Below, piece after piece: positions 13,788 through 22,335 of a stretch of 64,000 bases of DNA (position 1 is the first letter of the stretch; each line of letters begins with the position of its first letter). The notes under the pieces are model-generated. The model did no database searches. It was given only the letters and a program-made list of their open reading frames with translations, and was not told where the DNA came from. Both the position numbers and the translations under genes were made by a program. Source of the DNA: Chloroflexota bacterium (GTDB taxonomy: Bacteria > Chloroflexota > Anaerolineae > UBA4142); NCBI GenBank assembly GCA_016219275.1, contig JACRBM010000056.1, positions 62,001-126,000 on the forward strand, written 5' to 3'.

Positions 13788-15164
13788 CTACCGCGCCCCC
13801 GCGCTCTCCACCATCTCACGCGCGATCCGATTGTGCCGCTCGATCACCGGCATCAAATCGAGCGTCGTCAGCGCGCCATTCTCGACGACGACGCGACCGT
13901 TGATGACGGACAAATCTACGCGCGGCGGCGTGCAAAACACGAGCGCGGAAACCGGGTCGTGCAACGCACCGGCAAAATCGAGGCGATTCAGATTCACCGC
14001 GATGAAATCTGCCGCTTTGCCAGTTTCGAGTGCGCCAATATCATCGCGACCCAGGACGCGCGCGCCGCCGAGTGTGCCGAGTTCGAGCGCCTGCCGCGCG
14101 GTCAACGCGCGCGGATCGCCGCCGACGCGTTGCAACAACATGGCTTGGCGCGCTTCGGCTAGCATGTGCGACGAATCGTTCGACGCGGAACCATCCACGC
14201 CCAAGCCGACCTTGACCCCGGCGTTCAGCATTTTCACAATCGGCGCGATGCCGGACGCGAGCCGCATGTTCGATGTCGGACAATGCGCGATGCCCGCGCC
14301 GACTTGCGCGTATCGTTTGATCTCCGCGTCGTTCACCCAAACGCTATGCGCGAACCACACGTCGTTGCCCATCCATTCGAGATGTTCTGCGTAATCCACC
14401 GGGCGATAACCAAATTTTTGCAAACAAAAATCTTCTTCGTCGCGCGTTTCGGCGAGATGTGTGTGGAGGTGAACCTTGTACGCGCGCGCGAGCCGCGCCG
14501 ATTCGCGCATCAGATCCGGCGTCACGGAAAATGGCGAGCACGGCGCGAGCGAGACGCGGCACATCGAGTACGGGTTTGGATCGTGGAATGTTTCGATCAC
14601 GCGGCGCGAATCGCGCAGGATCGCGTCCTCACTGTCGCACACGCGGTCGGGCGGCAAGCCGCCTTGCGATTCGCCGAGCGACATCGAGCCGCGCGTCGGA
14701 TGAAAGCGAATGCCAATTTCGCGCGCCGCGCGAATTTCATCGTCGAGTTTGGAACCGTTCGGAAAAAGATAGAGATGATCGGCGGCAGTCGTGCATCCGC
14801 TCAACACGAGTTCGGCAAGCCCAGTGAGCGCGCTCGTGTAAACAGCGTCGGGCGTGAGTTCCGCCCAAATCGGGTAAAGCGTTTTGAGCCAGTGAAAGAG
14901 GTCGGCGTCTTGTGCAGCCGGCAGCGCGCGCGTGAGTGTTTGGTAGAGGTGATGGTGCGTGTTGACGAGACCCGGCAAGACGACCATCCCGCGCGCGTCA
15001 ATCACGCGGTCAGCAGTGGTGGGCAGTTCGTTCGTCGCGCCGACTTGCGCGATCACATTGTCGCGTACAAATAACGCACCGTCGCGAATTTCGCGGCGCG
15101 CAGTGTCCATCGTCAACAAAACATCGGCGTGTTTGATGAGCAAGGTCGGCACTGACAACTCCAA
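13788..15164 (-). CDS. 8-oxoguanine deaminase (amidohydrolase)
   Basis: 458 aa. Amidohydrolase superfamily metal ligands: GLVNTHHHLYQTLTR (about residues 69-83), VHLHTHLAETRDEEDFC (about residues 231-247), WFAHSVWVNDAEI, and VGLGVDGSASNDSSHM (about 318-333). GTCTTAADHLYLFPNG and the loop ESQGGLPPDRVCDSEDAIL are hallmarks of the 8-oxoguanine/isoguanine-type deaminases rather than guanine deaminase. It turns 8-oxoguanine to urate. The last 17 to 36 codons recur as diverged copies at three downstream module junctions. The RelE-like pair ends 3 bp upstream. Confidence 0.85.
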   Translation of the reverse strand: MELSVPTLLIKHADVLLTMDTARREIRDGALFVRDNVIAQVGATNELPTTADRVIDARGMVVLPGLVNTHHHLYQTLTRALPAAQDADLFHWLKTLYPIWAELTPDAVYTSALTGLAELVLSGCTTAADHLYLFPNGSKLDDEIRAAREIGIRFHPTRGSMSLGESQGGLPPDRVCDSEDAILRDSRRVIETFHDPNPYSMCRVSLAPCSPFSVTPDLMRESARLARAYKVHLHTHLAETRDEEDFCLQKFGYRPVDYAEHLEWMGNDVWFAHSVWVNDAEIKRYAQVGAGIAHCPTSNMRLASGIAPIVKMLNAGVKVGLGVDGSASNDSSHMLAEARQAMLLQRVGGDPRALTARQALELGTLGGARVLGRDDIGALETGKAADFIAVNLNRLDFAGALHDPVSALVFCTPPRVDLSVINGRVVVENGALTTLDLMPVIERHNRIAREMVESAGAR

Positions 15165-15166
15165 AC

Positions 15167-15493
15167 TTAGCGCATCGTATACGCTTTGGCGTGAGGGCGA
15201 ACCGTGAGAAAAACAATTGTTTGGTCGGGCAAACCATCACAGAAACAGTACTGACATTCGGGCACTGCGCGACATTCTTCACAGATTACAAAGATGATCC
15301 TGAAATTTCGTCCAACGTGCGCGCTAGGACATCCTTTAAGATTGAGCGTGTTGGCAGGGTGCCCCAATTTTTCAGTGTTCGTGTATGGGGCAGCGGTAAT
15401 GCGCTGAACTTGTTTCCAAATACGTTCGCGCAGACTGGGATAGGTGGCAAGGTCTTTTTCAAAGCGTGGTGTGTCGTGACACTGATAACTCAT
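15167..15493 (-). CDS. RelE/ParE-like toxin with Cys-rich C-terminus
   Basis: 108 aa. The body (FEKDLATYPSLRERIWKQVQ, LKGCPSAHVGRNFRIIFVI) fits the RelE-type barrel, with the basic residues expected for mRNA cleavage. The tail has a cluster of cysteines (CEECRAVPECQYCFC) that may bind zinc, uncommon in classic RelE. It overlaps the upstream antitoxin stop by 4 bp and ends 3 bp before the deaminase start. Toxin family is probable, not certain. Confidence 0.6.
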   Translation of the reverse strand: MSYQCHDTPRFEKDLATYPSLRERIWKQVQRITAAPYTNTEKLGHPANTLNLKGCPSAHVGRNFRIIFVICEECRAVPECQYCFCDGLPDQTIVFLTVRPHAKAYTMR

Positions 15494-15714
15494 CTACTCC
15501 AGACCTCTTTGTCTGAGAGTAATTTGATGCGACCGGCGCGTGCATCTTTGCGAATCTCGACCAAAGCTTGATAGAGTGGCGATTCGGGATCGGATTGCCA
15601 GGGTTCGGCTTGCGCGAGCAAGTTGCGAAGTTCGTCCCGCACAACCTTGCGCAACGGAGTCTCAAGTTCACTTTTTTTGATCGTGATCATCCCTGCTGTG
15701 GCGGCTCGTGACAT
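15490..15714 (-). CDS. Putative antitoxin of RelE-like pair
   Basis: 74 aa from MSRAATAGMITIKKSELE. The start is chosen for the GGAGG 7 bases upstream; the longer frame runs through the divergent promoter. It is hydrophilic and charged with no recognised DNA-binding fold. The 4-bp overlap with the toxin and the upstream extended -10 promoter support an autoregulated antitoxin. Not assigned to a named family. Confidence 0.55.
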   Translation of the reverse strand: MSRAATAGMITIKKSELETPLRKVVRDELRNLLAQAEPWQSDPESPLYQALVEIRKDARAGRIKLLSDKEVWSR

Positions 15715-15739
15715 TGGACACCTCCGTATTTTCACGGTC

Positions 15740-15767
15740 ATTATAGCACACCTGACAAGCCACCCAA
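15740..15767 (-). promoter_or_regulatory. Promoter for RelE-like TA pair
   Basis: On the minus strand: TTGGGT, 16-bp spacer, TATAAT with an extended TG one base upstream. It lies 26 bp before the antitoxin ATG, back to back with the thiF promoter. Confidence 0.6.
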
Positions 15768-15769
15768 AA

Positions 15770-15798
15770 TTGATTTGCGCTTTGAAACGTGCTACAAT
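15770..15798 (+). promoter_or_regulatory. Promoter of thiF, possibly giving a leaderless mRNA
   Basis: TTGATT, 17-bp spacer, TACAAT. The thiF ATG lies 9 bp after the -10, so the transcript would start at or next to the start codon, and no Shine-Dalgarno fits. Confidence 0.6.
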
Positions 15799-15806
15799 CA
15801 TTCGCG

Positions 15807-16829
15807 ATGAATACACTAGATCGGTACATTCGCCAAACGATTTTTGCGCCGCTGGGCAAAGCGGGGCAAGAAAAATTGCTCGCGGCGCGCGTCGCGATCA
15901 TCGGGTGCGGCGCGAACGGGAGCGTGATGGCAAACACGCTCGCGCGCGCTGGCGTTGGGTCGCTCGTCATCGTGGATCGCGATTTCGTCGAGTTGAACAA
16001 CTTGCAACGCCAGGTGCTGTTCGACGAGGACGACGTGGCGCGCGGCACACCGAAAGCGATTGCCGCCGTCGAAAAATTGCGGCGCATCAATTCGACGATC
16101 CAAATCGAGCCGGTCGTCGCAGATGTGAACGCGGAGAATATCGAAGATTTCGCGCGCGGCGTGACGCTCGTGATGGATGGCACCGACAATTTTGAAACGC
16201 GCTTTCTCATCAACGACGCGTGCGTCAAACACAACGTGCCCTGGGTCTACGCCGGCGCGGTGTCGAGTTACGGCATGACGACGACGATTGTCCCGCGCGA
16301 GACCGCGTGCTTGCGCTGTCTCTTTCAAAAAGAACCCGCGCCGGGCACACTGCCGACGTGCGACATCGCGGGCGTCCTGGGTCCGATCGTCAACGTGATG
16401 GCGTCTATCGCGAGTGCGGAAGCGATCAAATTCATCGCGGGCGCGGGGACGCGCAATGCGGGGCTGATCAATGTTGATCTCTGGGACAATTCGTTCGAGG
16501 CGTTCGCGATGGCGCGCAATCCAAATTGCGTCTGTTGCGCGCAAAACAAATTCGAGTACCTCGAAGGGGAACGCGGCGGCGTAATGACCGCGTCGTTGTG
16601 TGGGCGTAATTCGGTGCAGGTCAACCCAGGCAAGGGGCACACGATTGATCTCGCGCGACTCGCGGATCAATTGCGCGAGGTGGGACAAGTATCGCTGAAT
16701 GAGTATCTGCTCAAATTACAAATTACAAATTACGAACTAACTATTTTCCCCGACGCGCGCGCGATCATCAAGGGCACAGACGATGCGACCGTGGCGCGAG
16801 GCGTATACGCCAAGTACGTAGGATCGTAA
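15807..16829 (+). CDS. thiF: ThiF/MoeB-family adenylyltransferase
   Basis: 340 aa from MNTLDRYIRQ. E1-like enzyme that adenylates the C-terminal Gly of a sulfur-carrier protein (ThiS or MoaD). ATP-binding IIGCGANGSVMANTLARAG lies near residues 31-49; VDRDFVELNNLQRQ, TDNFETRFLINDACV and two zinc Cys pairs (CLRCLF near 172, CVCC near 243) are present. The C-terminal extension (TASLCGRNSVQV, later FPDARAIIKGTDD) is typical of thiamine-type ThiF. A heptamer repeat encodes KLQITNYEL in that extension. No thiS or thiG nearby. Confidence 0.85.
   Translation: MNTLDRYIRQTIFAPLGKAGQEKLLAARVAIIGCGANGSVMANTLARAGVGSLVIVDRDFVELNNLQRQVLFDEDDVARGTPKAIAAVEKLRRINSTIQIEPVVADVNAENIEDFARGVTLVMDGTDNFETRFLINDACVKHNVPWVYAGAVSSYGMTTTIVPRETACLRCLFQKEPAPGTLPTCDIAGVLGPIVNVMASIASAEAIKFIAGAGTRNAGLINVDLWDNSFEAFAMARNPNCVCCAQNKFEYLEGERGGVMTASLCGRNSVQVNPGKGHTIDLARLADQLREVGQVSLNEYLLKLQITNYELTIFPDARAIIKGTDDATVARGVYAKYVGS
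16711..16741. repeat. Heptamer tandem repeat inside thiF
   Basis: Three AAATTAC units and a GAACTAA variant, read in frame just before the conserved FPDARAIIKGT segment. Confidence 0.75.
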
Positions 16830-16831
16830 AC

Positions 16832-16866
16832 CAAGACCCTTGGGGTTTGAAAATCCCCAAGGGTCT
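16832..16866. terminator. Bidirectional intrinsic terminator between thiF and the phosphatase gene
   Basis: AAGACCCTTGGGG, short loop, CCCCAAGGGTCTTTT: a strong stem with an A-run on one side and a T-run on the other, so it can stop both convergent transcripts. Confidence 0.85.
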
Positions 16867-16867
16867 T

Positions 16868-19867
16868 TTATTTCACCACGCGTTTGAGGACGACCATCGT
16901 CAAGTCGTCAAAGTGCACACCCTCCCCGGCGAACTCGGTAACCGCGCGCTTGATCTCCTCGATCAGTTCATCCGAATTCAATTGCGCGTTTGTCACGACC
17001 AAATCCGCCAGTCGCTCTGCGCCAAACTCTTCCTCGTTCGCATTGATCGCGTCCGTTACGCCATCGGTGTACATCAGCAAGATATCGCCCGACTCAAGAT
17101 GATTCTCGTACTCTTCGAGCGTAATGTCTGGGAATACGCCGAGCGCGATGCCGTGACCTTTGAGCGTCGTCAGTTCGCGCTTGGCGGCGCGGTACAGCAA
17201 CGGCGCGTTGTGTCCCGCGTTCACGTACTTGAAGGAATGCGCGTGCGGATCGAGTTGCGCGTGGAACACGGTCACGAACATATCCGAGCGCGCGTCGGCG
17301 ATGATGACGTCGTTCGCGCGTTCGATGGCTTCACGCGCCGACGGCTTGCCAATCGTCATCGTCCGCAAAATCGTGCGCGAGAGCGCCATGAACATCGCCG
17401 CCGCCATGCCCTTGTCCGACACGTCGGCAATCGTGATCGCCAGTCGCCCGCCGTTCAGTTGCACGAAATCGTAAAAGTCGCCGCTGACCTCGCGCGCGGT
17501 TTGCCACAACGAACAAATTTCGTACCCCGGCAACGCGGGACATGAATCAGGCAAAAAACTCGTTTGGATCTGGCGTGCAAGTTGCAGTTCGTAATCGAGT
17601 CGTTTTTTTTCTTCCGCCGCGTGCGTCAACTGCGCGCCCTCGATCGTTACCGCGGCTTGATTCGCAATGCCCATCACGACGTCAATCTCGTGTTGCGAAA
17701 ACTGGGTCGAGCGATTGCCCTGGTCCACCATCATCAAACCGACCATCTCGCCGCGCGTCGAAAGCGGCACCATCAAAATCGAGCGGATGCCGAAGGTCTC
17801 GATCAATTCGCGTGGCAAGAGCGGACTGGTTGCCGCGTTCTCGATCATCAATGGCGCGTGCTCGCGGAAAAGTTTCTCGAACGCAAAGTCGCCGTCGGTC
17901 CGAAATTCCAGCGAGAAAAATCGGTCGCGCAGTAGCGGCGTCAGTCCGTACTCTTTTGCCGGCACAAATTTTTGCTCGGCGGCGCGATATAACAAAATCG
18001 CGCACCGCTCGACGCCGACGAGGAGCGGCGTGATGCGAACGATCGTCTCCAGCCCCTCGTCGAGATCGGTAATCGCGGACAGGTTTTGCGAAACCTGCAA
18101 CAGCACATTGAGATAGTACGCTTCTTCGCGTTGCGAATTGTAGAGACGCGCGTCCTCGACGGCGACGGCGAGTTGCGCGGCAAGCGTTTTGAGAATGAAC
18201 AGGTCTTCGTCGTCGAACGCGTTGAGTTGATTGCTCTCCACATCGAGCACGCCGGTTACGTCATTGCCCACCGTCATCGGCACAACGATTTCCGATTTTG
18301 TTTCCTCCGCCAGTTGATCGGGGTACGGCGCAAAGCGCGGTTCTTTGCTCACGTCGTTCACGAGGAGCGGTTTGCCCGTCGCGGCGACCCAGCCCACAAG
18401 TCCTTCCAACCCGATGCGATAGCCGATGCCGCGTTCGCGCCATTCGACGCCACGCGGATGTGTGCTCGCGCGAAACATGACATAGCCCGCATCGCGATCC
18501 ACGGTGAAGATGTGGACGTTGGTGTACCCAAAGCGTTCGCGCACGAGCGCGACCGTTTTGCGGAGCAATTCGTCGAGGTCGAGGAGCGACGCGATTTGGC
18601 GGCTGACTTCGCTGACGGTCGCGAGTTGCCCGGCGCGTTTGCGCTCGGTCGCGTACAAGCGCGCGTTTTGAATCGCGACCGACGCTTGCGCGCACATCGA
18701 AAAGAGATTGCGCGCTTGCAGCGCAAAAAAGCCGTGCGCCTTGACGCTGAACAGCGAGAGCGCGCCGATGAGTTCGTCGCCGGCGAACATGGGCACGATC
18801 AACGCGCTGCGCGCGACCAGTCCATCGAGTTCCGGCAAATCCAGGCGGAACGGCAGCGCTTTTACACTCAGGTCGTTGCCGCGCACGGATTCGCGGTGCG
18901 AGAAAAAATATTCGCGCAGGGGCGCGTGGTCGAGCGGTGTGTACGGGTGCGTCGCGCCTTGCGCGTTCGCTTCGAGCGCGAGTAACGCACGCGTTTCGCG
19001 CTCGAACAACTCGACGCGATACAGATCGGCGAGCGCGATGCGCTGGACGTGTTCGTACAACAAATCAATCACGCGTTCCGATTCAAACCCGGCTTCGGAC
19101 AATGCCTGCCCAAACTGATTCAGCGCGGCGAGGTCGCTCGACCGGCGTTCGAGGCGCGCACTCGCGTCGGCGTAACGTTGCACGATGATCGCGGTGCCGA
19201 CCAAGCCCGCCGCCATCAGCAAAAAGATTTCGGTGCTGGCGACGGTGTACGCCACCGCAATCGCGATCGCGAACGGCAGCGGCAACAGTTCGACGAGCAC
19301 CGAATAACCGAGCACGGTGCGGAAAAAATTCCACAACGCCGGCACGCCGCCGCGCAAAAATTCGAGCGTCGCCCAACCAATGTGATCAAGCACGAACCAG
19401 GTGAGCGCGGCGCTCAGAACGGCGGGCGCGTTTATCATCGTAAATTCTTTGGGCGCGAACGTTCCGCCAAACAGCGTGTACAAATGCGTGCTCGCGTACG
19501 CCATCCCGATTTTCAGACCCGCGTTGAAAATCGGCATCTCGACGAGATTGACGAACGTGTGATTGTCGCGTCGCCACGCATTGAGGAACAGGTACGCGAA
19601 TCCGCTCGACGCGGCAACCCACGCGCCGAGAATCGGTCCGAAGATGAACACCGCCGCGAGGTCAATGATGCCGACGAGCGAGTGCGTCACTTCGGGCGCG
19701 GCGTGAAAACCGGCGCGCTTGAGGAAAAAAGAAAGCGCGGCGAAGAACGCGAGCGGCACGAGGCGCGCCAGCCACGCGTTCCAGTCGGTCAGCACGATCA
19801 GCGCGCCGATGCCGAACACGCCGACACTGAGCGCATAAGTCGTTGCAAAAAGGGAATGGCGAGTCAT
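16868..19867 (-). CDS. Membrane sensor with three GAF domains and SpoIIE-type PP2C phosphatase
   Basis: 999 aa. About residues 1-235 hold seven or so hydrophobic segments; three GAF domains follow (roughly 240-400, 410-565 and 580-740), then a coiled stretch EEKKRLDYELQLARQIQ, then the SpoIIE phosphatase (about 775-998) with GDFYDFVQL, IADVSDKGMAAAMFMAL, YVNAGHNAPLLY, YTDGVTDA and DDLTMVVL, all metal-binding Asp motifs intact. Such proteins dephosphorylate anti-sigma antagonists; no partner gene is visible here. The start MTRHSL abuts an octamer repeat tract. Convergent with thiF. Confidence 0.85.
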   Translation of the reverse strand: MTRHSLFATTYALSVGVFGIGALIVLTDWNAWLARLVPLAFFAALSFFLKRAGFHAAPEVTHSLVGIIDLAAVFIFGPILGAWVAASSGFAYLFLNAWRRDNHTFVNLVEMPIFNAGLKIGMAYASTHLYTLFGGTFAPKEFTMINAPAVLSAALTWFVLDHIGWATLEFLRGGVPALWNFFRTVLGYSVLVELLPLPFAIAIAVAYTVASTEIFLLMAAGLVGTAIIVQRYADASARLERRSSDLAALNQFGQALSEAGFESERVIDLLYEHVQRIALADLYRVELFERETRALLALEANAQGATHPYTPLDHAPLREYFFSHRESVRGNDLSVKALPFRLDLPELDGLVARSALIVPMFAGDELIGALSLFSVKAHGFFALQARNLFSMCAQASVAIQNARLYATERKRAGQLATVSEVSRQIASLLDLDELLRKTVALVRERFGYTNVHIFTVDRDAGYVMFRASTHPRGVEWRERGIGYRIGLEGLVGWVAATGKPLLVNDVSKEPRFAPYPDQLAEETKSEIVVPMTVGNDVTGVLDVESNQLNAFDDEDLFILKTLAAQLAVAVEDARLYNSQREEAYYLNVLLQVSQNLSAITDLDEGLETIVRITPLLVGVERCAILLYRAAEQKFVPAKEYGLTPLLRDRFFSLEFRTDGDFAFEKLFREHAPLMIENAATSPLLPRELIETFGIRSILMVPLSTRGEMVGLMMVDQGNRSTQFSQHEIDVVMGIANQAAVTIEGAQLTHAAEEKKRLDYELQLARQIQTSFLPDSCPALPGYEICSLWQTAREVSGDFYDFVQLNGGRLAITIADVSDKGMAAAMFMALSRTILRTMTIGKPSAREAIERANDVIIADARSDMFVTVFHAQLDPHAHSFKYVNAGHNAPLLYRAAKRELTTLKGHGIALGVFPDITLEEYENHLESGDILLMYTDGVTDAINANEEEFGAERLADLVVTNAQLNSDELIEEIKRAVTEFAGEGVHFDDLTMVVLKRVVK

Positions 19868-19868
19868 G

Positions 19869-19951
19869 TTTGTTGGTTTGATCGTTGGATCGTTGGGTAG
19901 TTGAATTTCCGCTCCTCAACTATCCAACGATCCAACTATTCAACTTTCCAA
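19869..19951. repeat. Octamer-type repeat hairpin between esterase and phosphatase genes
   Basis: GATCGTTGGATCGTTGGGTA, then the opposite sense CAACTATCCAACGATCCAAC and further CAACT units. The arms would pair in the minus-strand RNA. Confidence 0.8.
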
Positions 19952-20950
19952 TTACCGAACGATAGCATTACTCATCGCTGTGAGCGAATTGTCGTATCGG
20001 TACTGAATGCCGAAATGCCCGTCGTCGAATTCTTCGTGGGTGTACGCGATGCCGCGTTCGTTCAAACGTTGGCAGAAAATGCGCGCGCCGTACTGCAGCG
20101 CGAATTCGTCGCGCAGTCCCGCGTCGAGATAGATGAGACGAAGCGAACGCAACGCGTCTGCGTAGCGGTCTACTAAATTCACCGGATCAAATTCGAGCCA
20201 ACGCGCCCACACGTCCGCGCGCACTTCGCCAGTATCTGGGTCGAACGGCAAATCGAAACCGTGCGGCGCGTTCGGGTTCGGCGAGTAGCACGCGGACATG
20301 GCGACGGTGTTGAGCGTCATGTTGAAATCGCGATCGTGCGGGCGAATCGTTTGCATCGTATCCCAGAATTTGCCGAGACCGCCATAGCGTTTCAAGCCGC
20401 GCAGCGCGCCGGGGAAATCCATTTTATAACAGAACTCAAAGTACGTGTCGCCGCTGTGACTCGCCAGCAAGCCGAACACATCGGAGTGGCGCATCGCGAG
20501 CATCAGCGCGCCGTACCCGCCGGAACTTTTGCCGACGACCGCGCGCGCGTCGCGATGTGCGACGGTCCTGTACTGACTATCGGCGAAGGCGACCAATTCT
20601 TTCACGATGTGATCTTCGTACTGTCCGATCGCCGGTGAGTTGACGTACTGGCTCCCGCCGATGCGCGTAAGGCAATCGGGCATCACGAGAATCATCGGGC
20701 GCACTGCGCCTTGCGCGATCAAGCGATCCATGCGTTGCGCGAGCGTCTCTTCCCACAGTGCGTCGTTGAAAAACGTTTGCCCGCGTCCGGTAAATCCAGC
20801 CAGCACGAACACGACCGGGTAACGCATATCGCTATCGCTATAGCCGGGCGGCAAATAAATCGGCACGCGGCGCACGAACGGATCACCGAGCGGATTGCCG
20901 CGCAACGCTTCGCTGGCAATGGTCTCGATGACGACAGTCCCTTCGGACAT
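19952..20950 (-). CDS. Esterase-family alpha/beta hydrolase (enterochelin-esterase/esterase D-like)
   Basis: 332 aa from MSEGTVVIE, preceded by AGGAGG. Nucleophile elbow GKSSGGYGALMLAM near residues 140-153, an upstream oxyanion region (VVFVLAGFTGRG), Asp candidates near LDAGLRDEF, and His in DDGHFGIQYRYD near the C-terminus make a plausible catalytic triad. The natural ester substrate is unknown. The last codons reach the repeat tract. It has its own 5' region, divergent from lacI. Confidence 0.75.
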   Translation of the reverse strand: MSEGTVVIETIASEALRGNPLGDPFVRRVPIYLPPGYSDSDMRYPVVFVLAGFTGRGQTFFNDALWEETLAQRMDRLIAQGAVRPMILVMPDCLTRIGGSQYVNSPAIGQYEDHIVKELVAFADSQYRTVAHRDARAVVGKSSGGYGALMLAMRHSDVFGLLASHSGDTYFEFCYKMDFPGALRGLKRYGGLGKFWDTMQTIRPHDRDFNMTLNTVAMSACYSPNPNAPHGFDLPFDPDTGEVRADVWARWLEFDPVNLVDRYADALRSLRLIYLDAGLRDEFALQYGARIFCQRLNERGIAYTHEEFDDGHFGIQYRYDNSLTAMSNAIVR

Positions 20951-21246
20951 GGGAACCTCCTGCACGATGAATAAACATGGGAAAGGTCCACGATGGCAGC
21001 AGAACTATGGTCGAACGACAATATTGTAGCACATCACAAAGGAGAGAACAAATCATTTAGCCGCATTGGAAGGGAACGCTCCGGCGAGCGTTCTCTACGC
21101 TAACAACCAAATCTTCGACGCACATCCTCACCCGCGCCACACCTTGACAAGGTACATTTTGTAGTGTAAAATGTAAGTGCTTTCAGGTAAGAAGTTTCTT
21201 TTCTGCTTCCTCTTTCAAACTAGCAGCCCGAAGCGGAGCAACGCAG
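20951..21246. promoter_or_regulatory. Divergent intergenic region with lacI promoter and operator-like inverted repeat
   Basis: 21144-21149 TTGACA, 17-bp spacer, TAAAAT at 21167-21172. A perfect 7-bp inverted repeat, ACATTTT-N7-AAAATGT (21154-21174), overlaps the spacer and -10, a natural place for LacI-type autoregulation. A small GC hairpin (AACGCTCCGGCGAGCGTT) lies near 21074. No gene is seen in this 296-bp stretch. Confidence 0.6.
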
Positions 21247-22242
21247 ATGCCAGACGCAACTGTCTATGATGTGGCAAAGAAAGCCAAAGTCAGCATTGCT
21301 ACTGTGTCGCGCGTTCTCAATTCGCCCGAGAAGGTGCAAGCGTCCACGCGCAAGCGCGTCCTCGCCGCGATTGACGCCCTGGGTTTTGTCCCGCGCGCAG
21401 AGGCGGTCGCACGCGCGCGCAAGAGTCAAGGGCGCATCGGCTTGCTCGCGCCCTTTTTGACTTATCCCTCTTTTGCTCAGCGGCTGCGCGGCATCTCGGC
21501 GGCGCTCAGCGCCTCTCCGTACGAATTGGTGATCTACAATATTGATTCCTCGGCGCGGCGCGACGGTTATCTCAACAGCATTTCTGTGACCCGCCGTTTG
21601 GATGGTTTGATCATCATGTCGTTTCTGTTTGACGATCATACGGCGCGGCGATTGGTTCAACATGGATTGGAAACGGTGTTGATCGAAAGCAGCCGCGACG
21701 TATTCAGCAGCATCGAAATTGACGATGAAGCCGGCGGACGGATTGCGGCTGAGTATCTCCTCTCCAAAGGGCACACGCGCTGCGCGTTCATCGGCGATAC
21801 CGACCTACCGGATTATGCCATCCCTGTCTGTCAAAAGCGCTTGACCGGCTATCGCCATGCCTTGCGCGCGGCGGGCACGGCGTTGCCGGAAGAGTACGTC
21901 GCGCTGGCTCCGATTGGCATGGAACAAGCGCGCCAGCAAGCGCATTGTTTGCTAAACTTGCCCCATCCGCCCACCGCAATTTTTTGCTACAGCGATCTCC
22001 AAGCCATGGGCGTCCTCAAAGCCGCGCGCGAGCGCGGCGTCGCAGTGCCAGGTCAACTCGCCGTCATGGGTTTCGACGATTTGGATGTCGCCGATTACAT
22101 CGGCTTGACGACGATTCGCCAACCGCTGGAAGAATCGGGACGCGTCGCCGTCGAATTGTTGCTCGCGCGTTTGACCGATCGCACGCGACCAGTCCAACAT
22201 GTCAAATTACCCCTTACCGTTATTCCGAGAGAAACCGCTTGA
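21247..22242 (+). CDS. LacI-family transcriptional regulator of the sugar locus
   Basis: 331 aa. N-terminal helix-turn-helix and hinge: TVYDVAKKAKVSIATVSRVLN, then ASTRKRVLAAIDALGFVPRAEA. The periplasmic-binding-like sensor core includes IGLLAPFLTYPSFAQRL, DDEAGGRIAAEYLLSKGHTRCAFIGD and GFDDLDVADYIGLTTIRQP. It precedes the sugar transporter and amylosucrase genes on the same strand, so it probably represses them in the absence of the sugar. Effector is inferred (sucrose or derived alpha-glucoside). Confidence 0.9.
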   Translation: MPDATVYDVAKKAKVSIATVSRVLNSPEKVQASTRKRVLAAIDALGFVPRAEAVARARKSQGRIGLLAPFLTYPSFAQRLRGISAALSASPYELVIYNIDSSARRDGYLNSISVTRRLDGLIIMSFLFDDHTARRLVQHGLETVLIESSRDVFSSIEIDDEAGGRIAAEYLLSKGHTRCAFIGDTDLPDYAIPVCQKRLTGYRHALRAAGTALPEEYVALAPIGMEQARQQAHCLLNLPHPPTAIFCYSDLQAMGVLKAARERGVAVPGQLAVMGFDDLDVADYIGLTTIRQPLEESGRVAVELLLARLTDRTRPVQHVKLPLTVIPRETA

Positions 22243-22335
22243 GCGCCAATCCTAGAAAGGAGGCAAACGGCTGATCGAACACGTCTGCACATTTCTAAAA
22301 TCGGGTCTGTCCAATTTTCAAAAAGGAGGAGTTTC

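Noticed and set aside
14166-15074. Plus-strand frame opposite the 8-oxoguanine deaminase
   Set aside because: Shadow of the amidohydrolase, whose metal-ligand motifs are all on the other strand.
22243-22335. Small leader peptide after AAAGGAGG at about 22256
   Set aside because: A Shine-Dalgarno-like sequence is present but no start codon with a sensible frame follows it.
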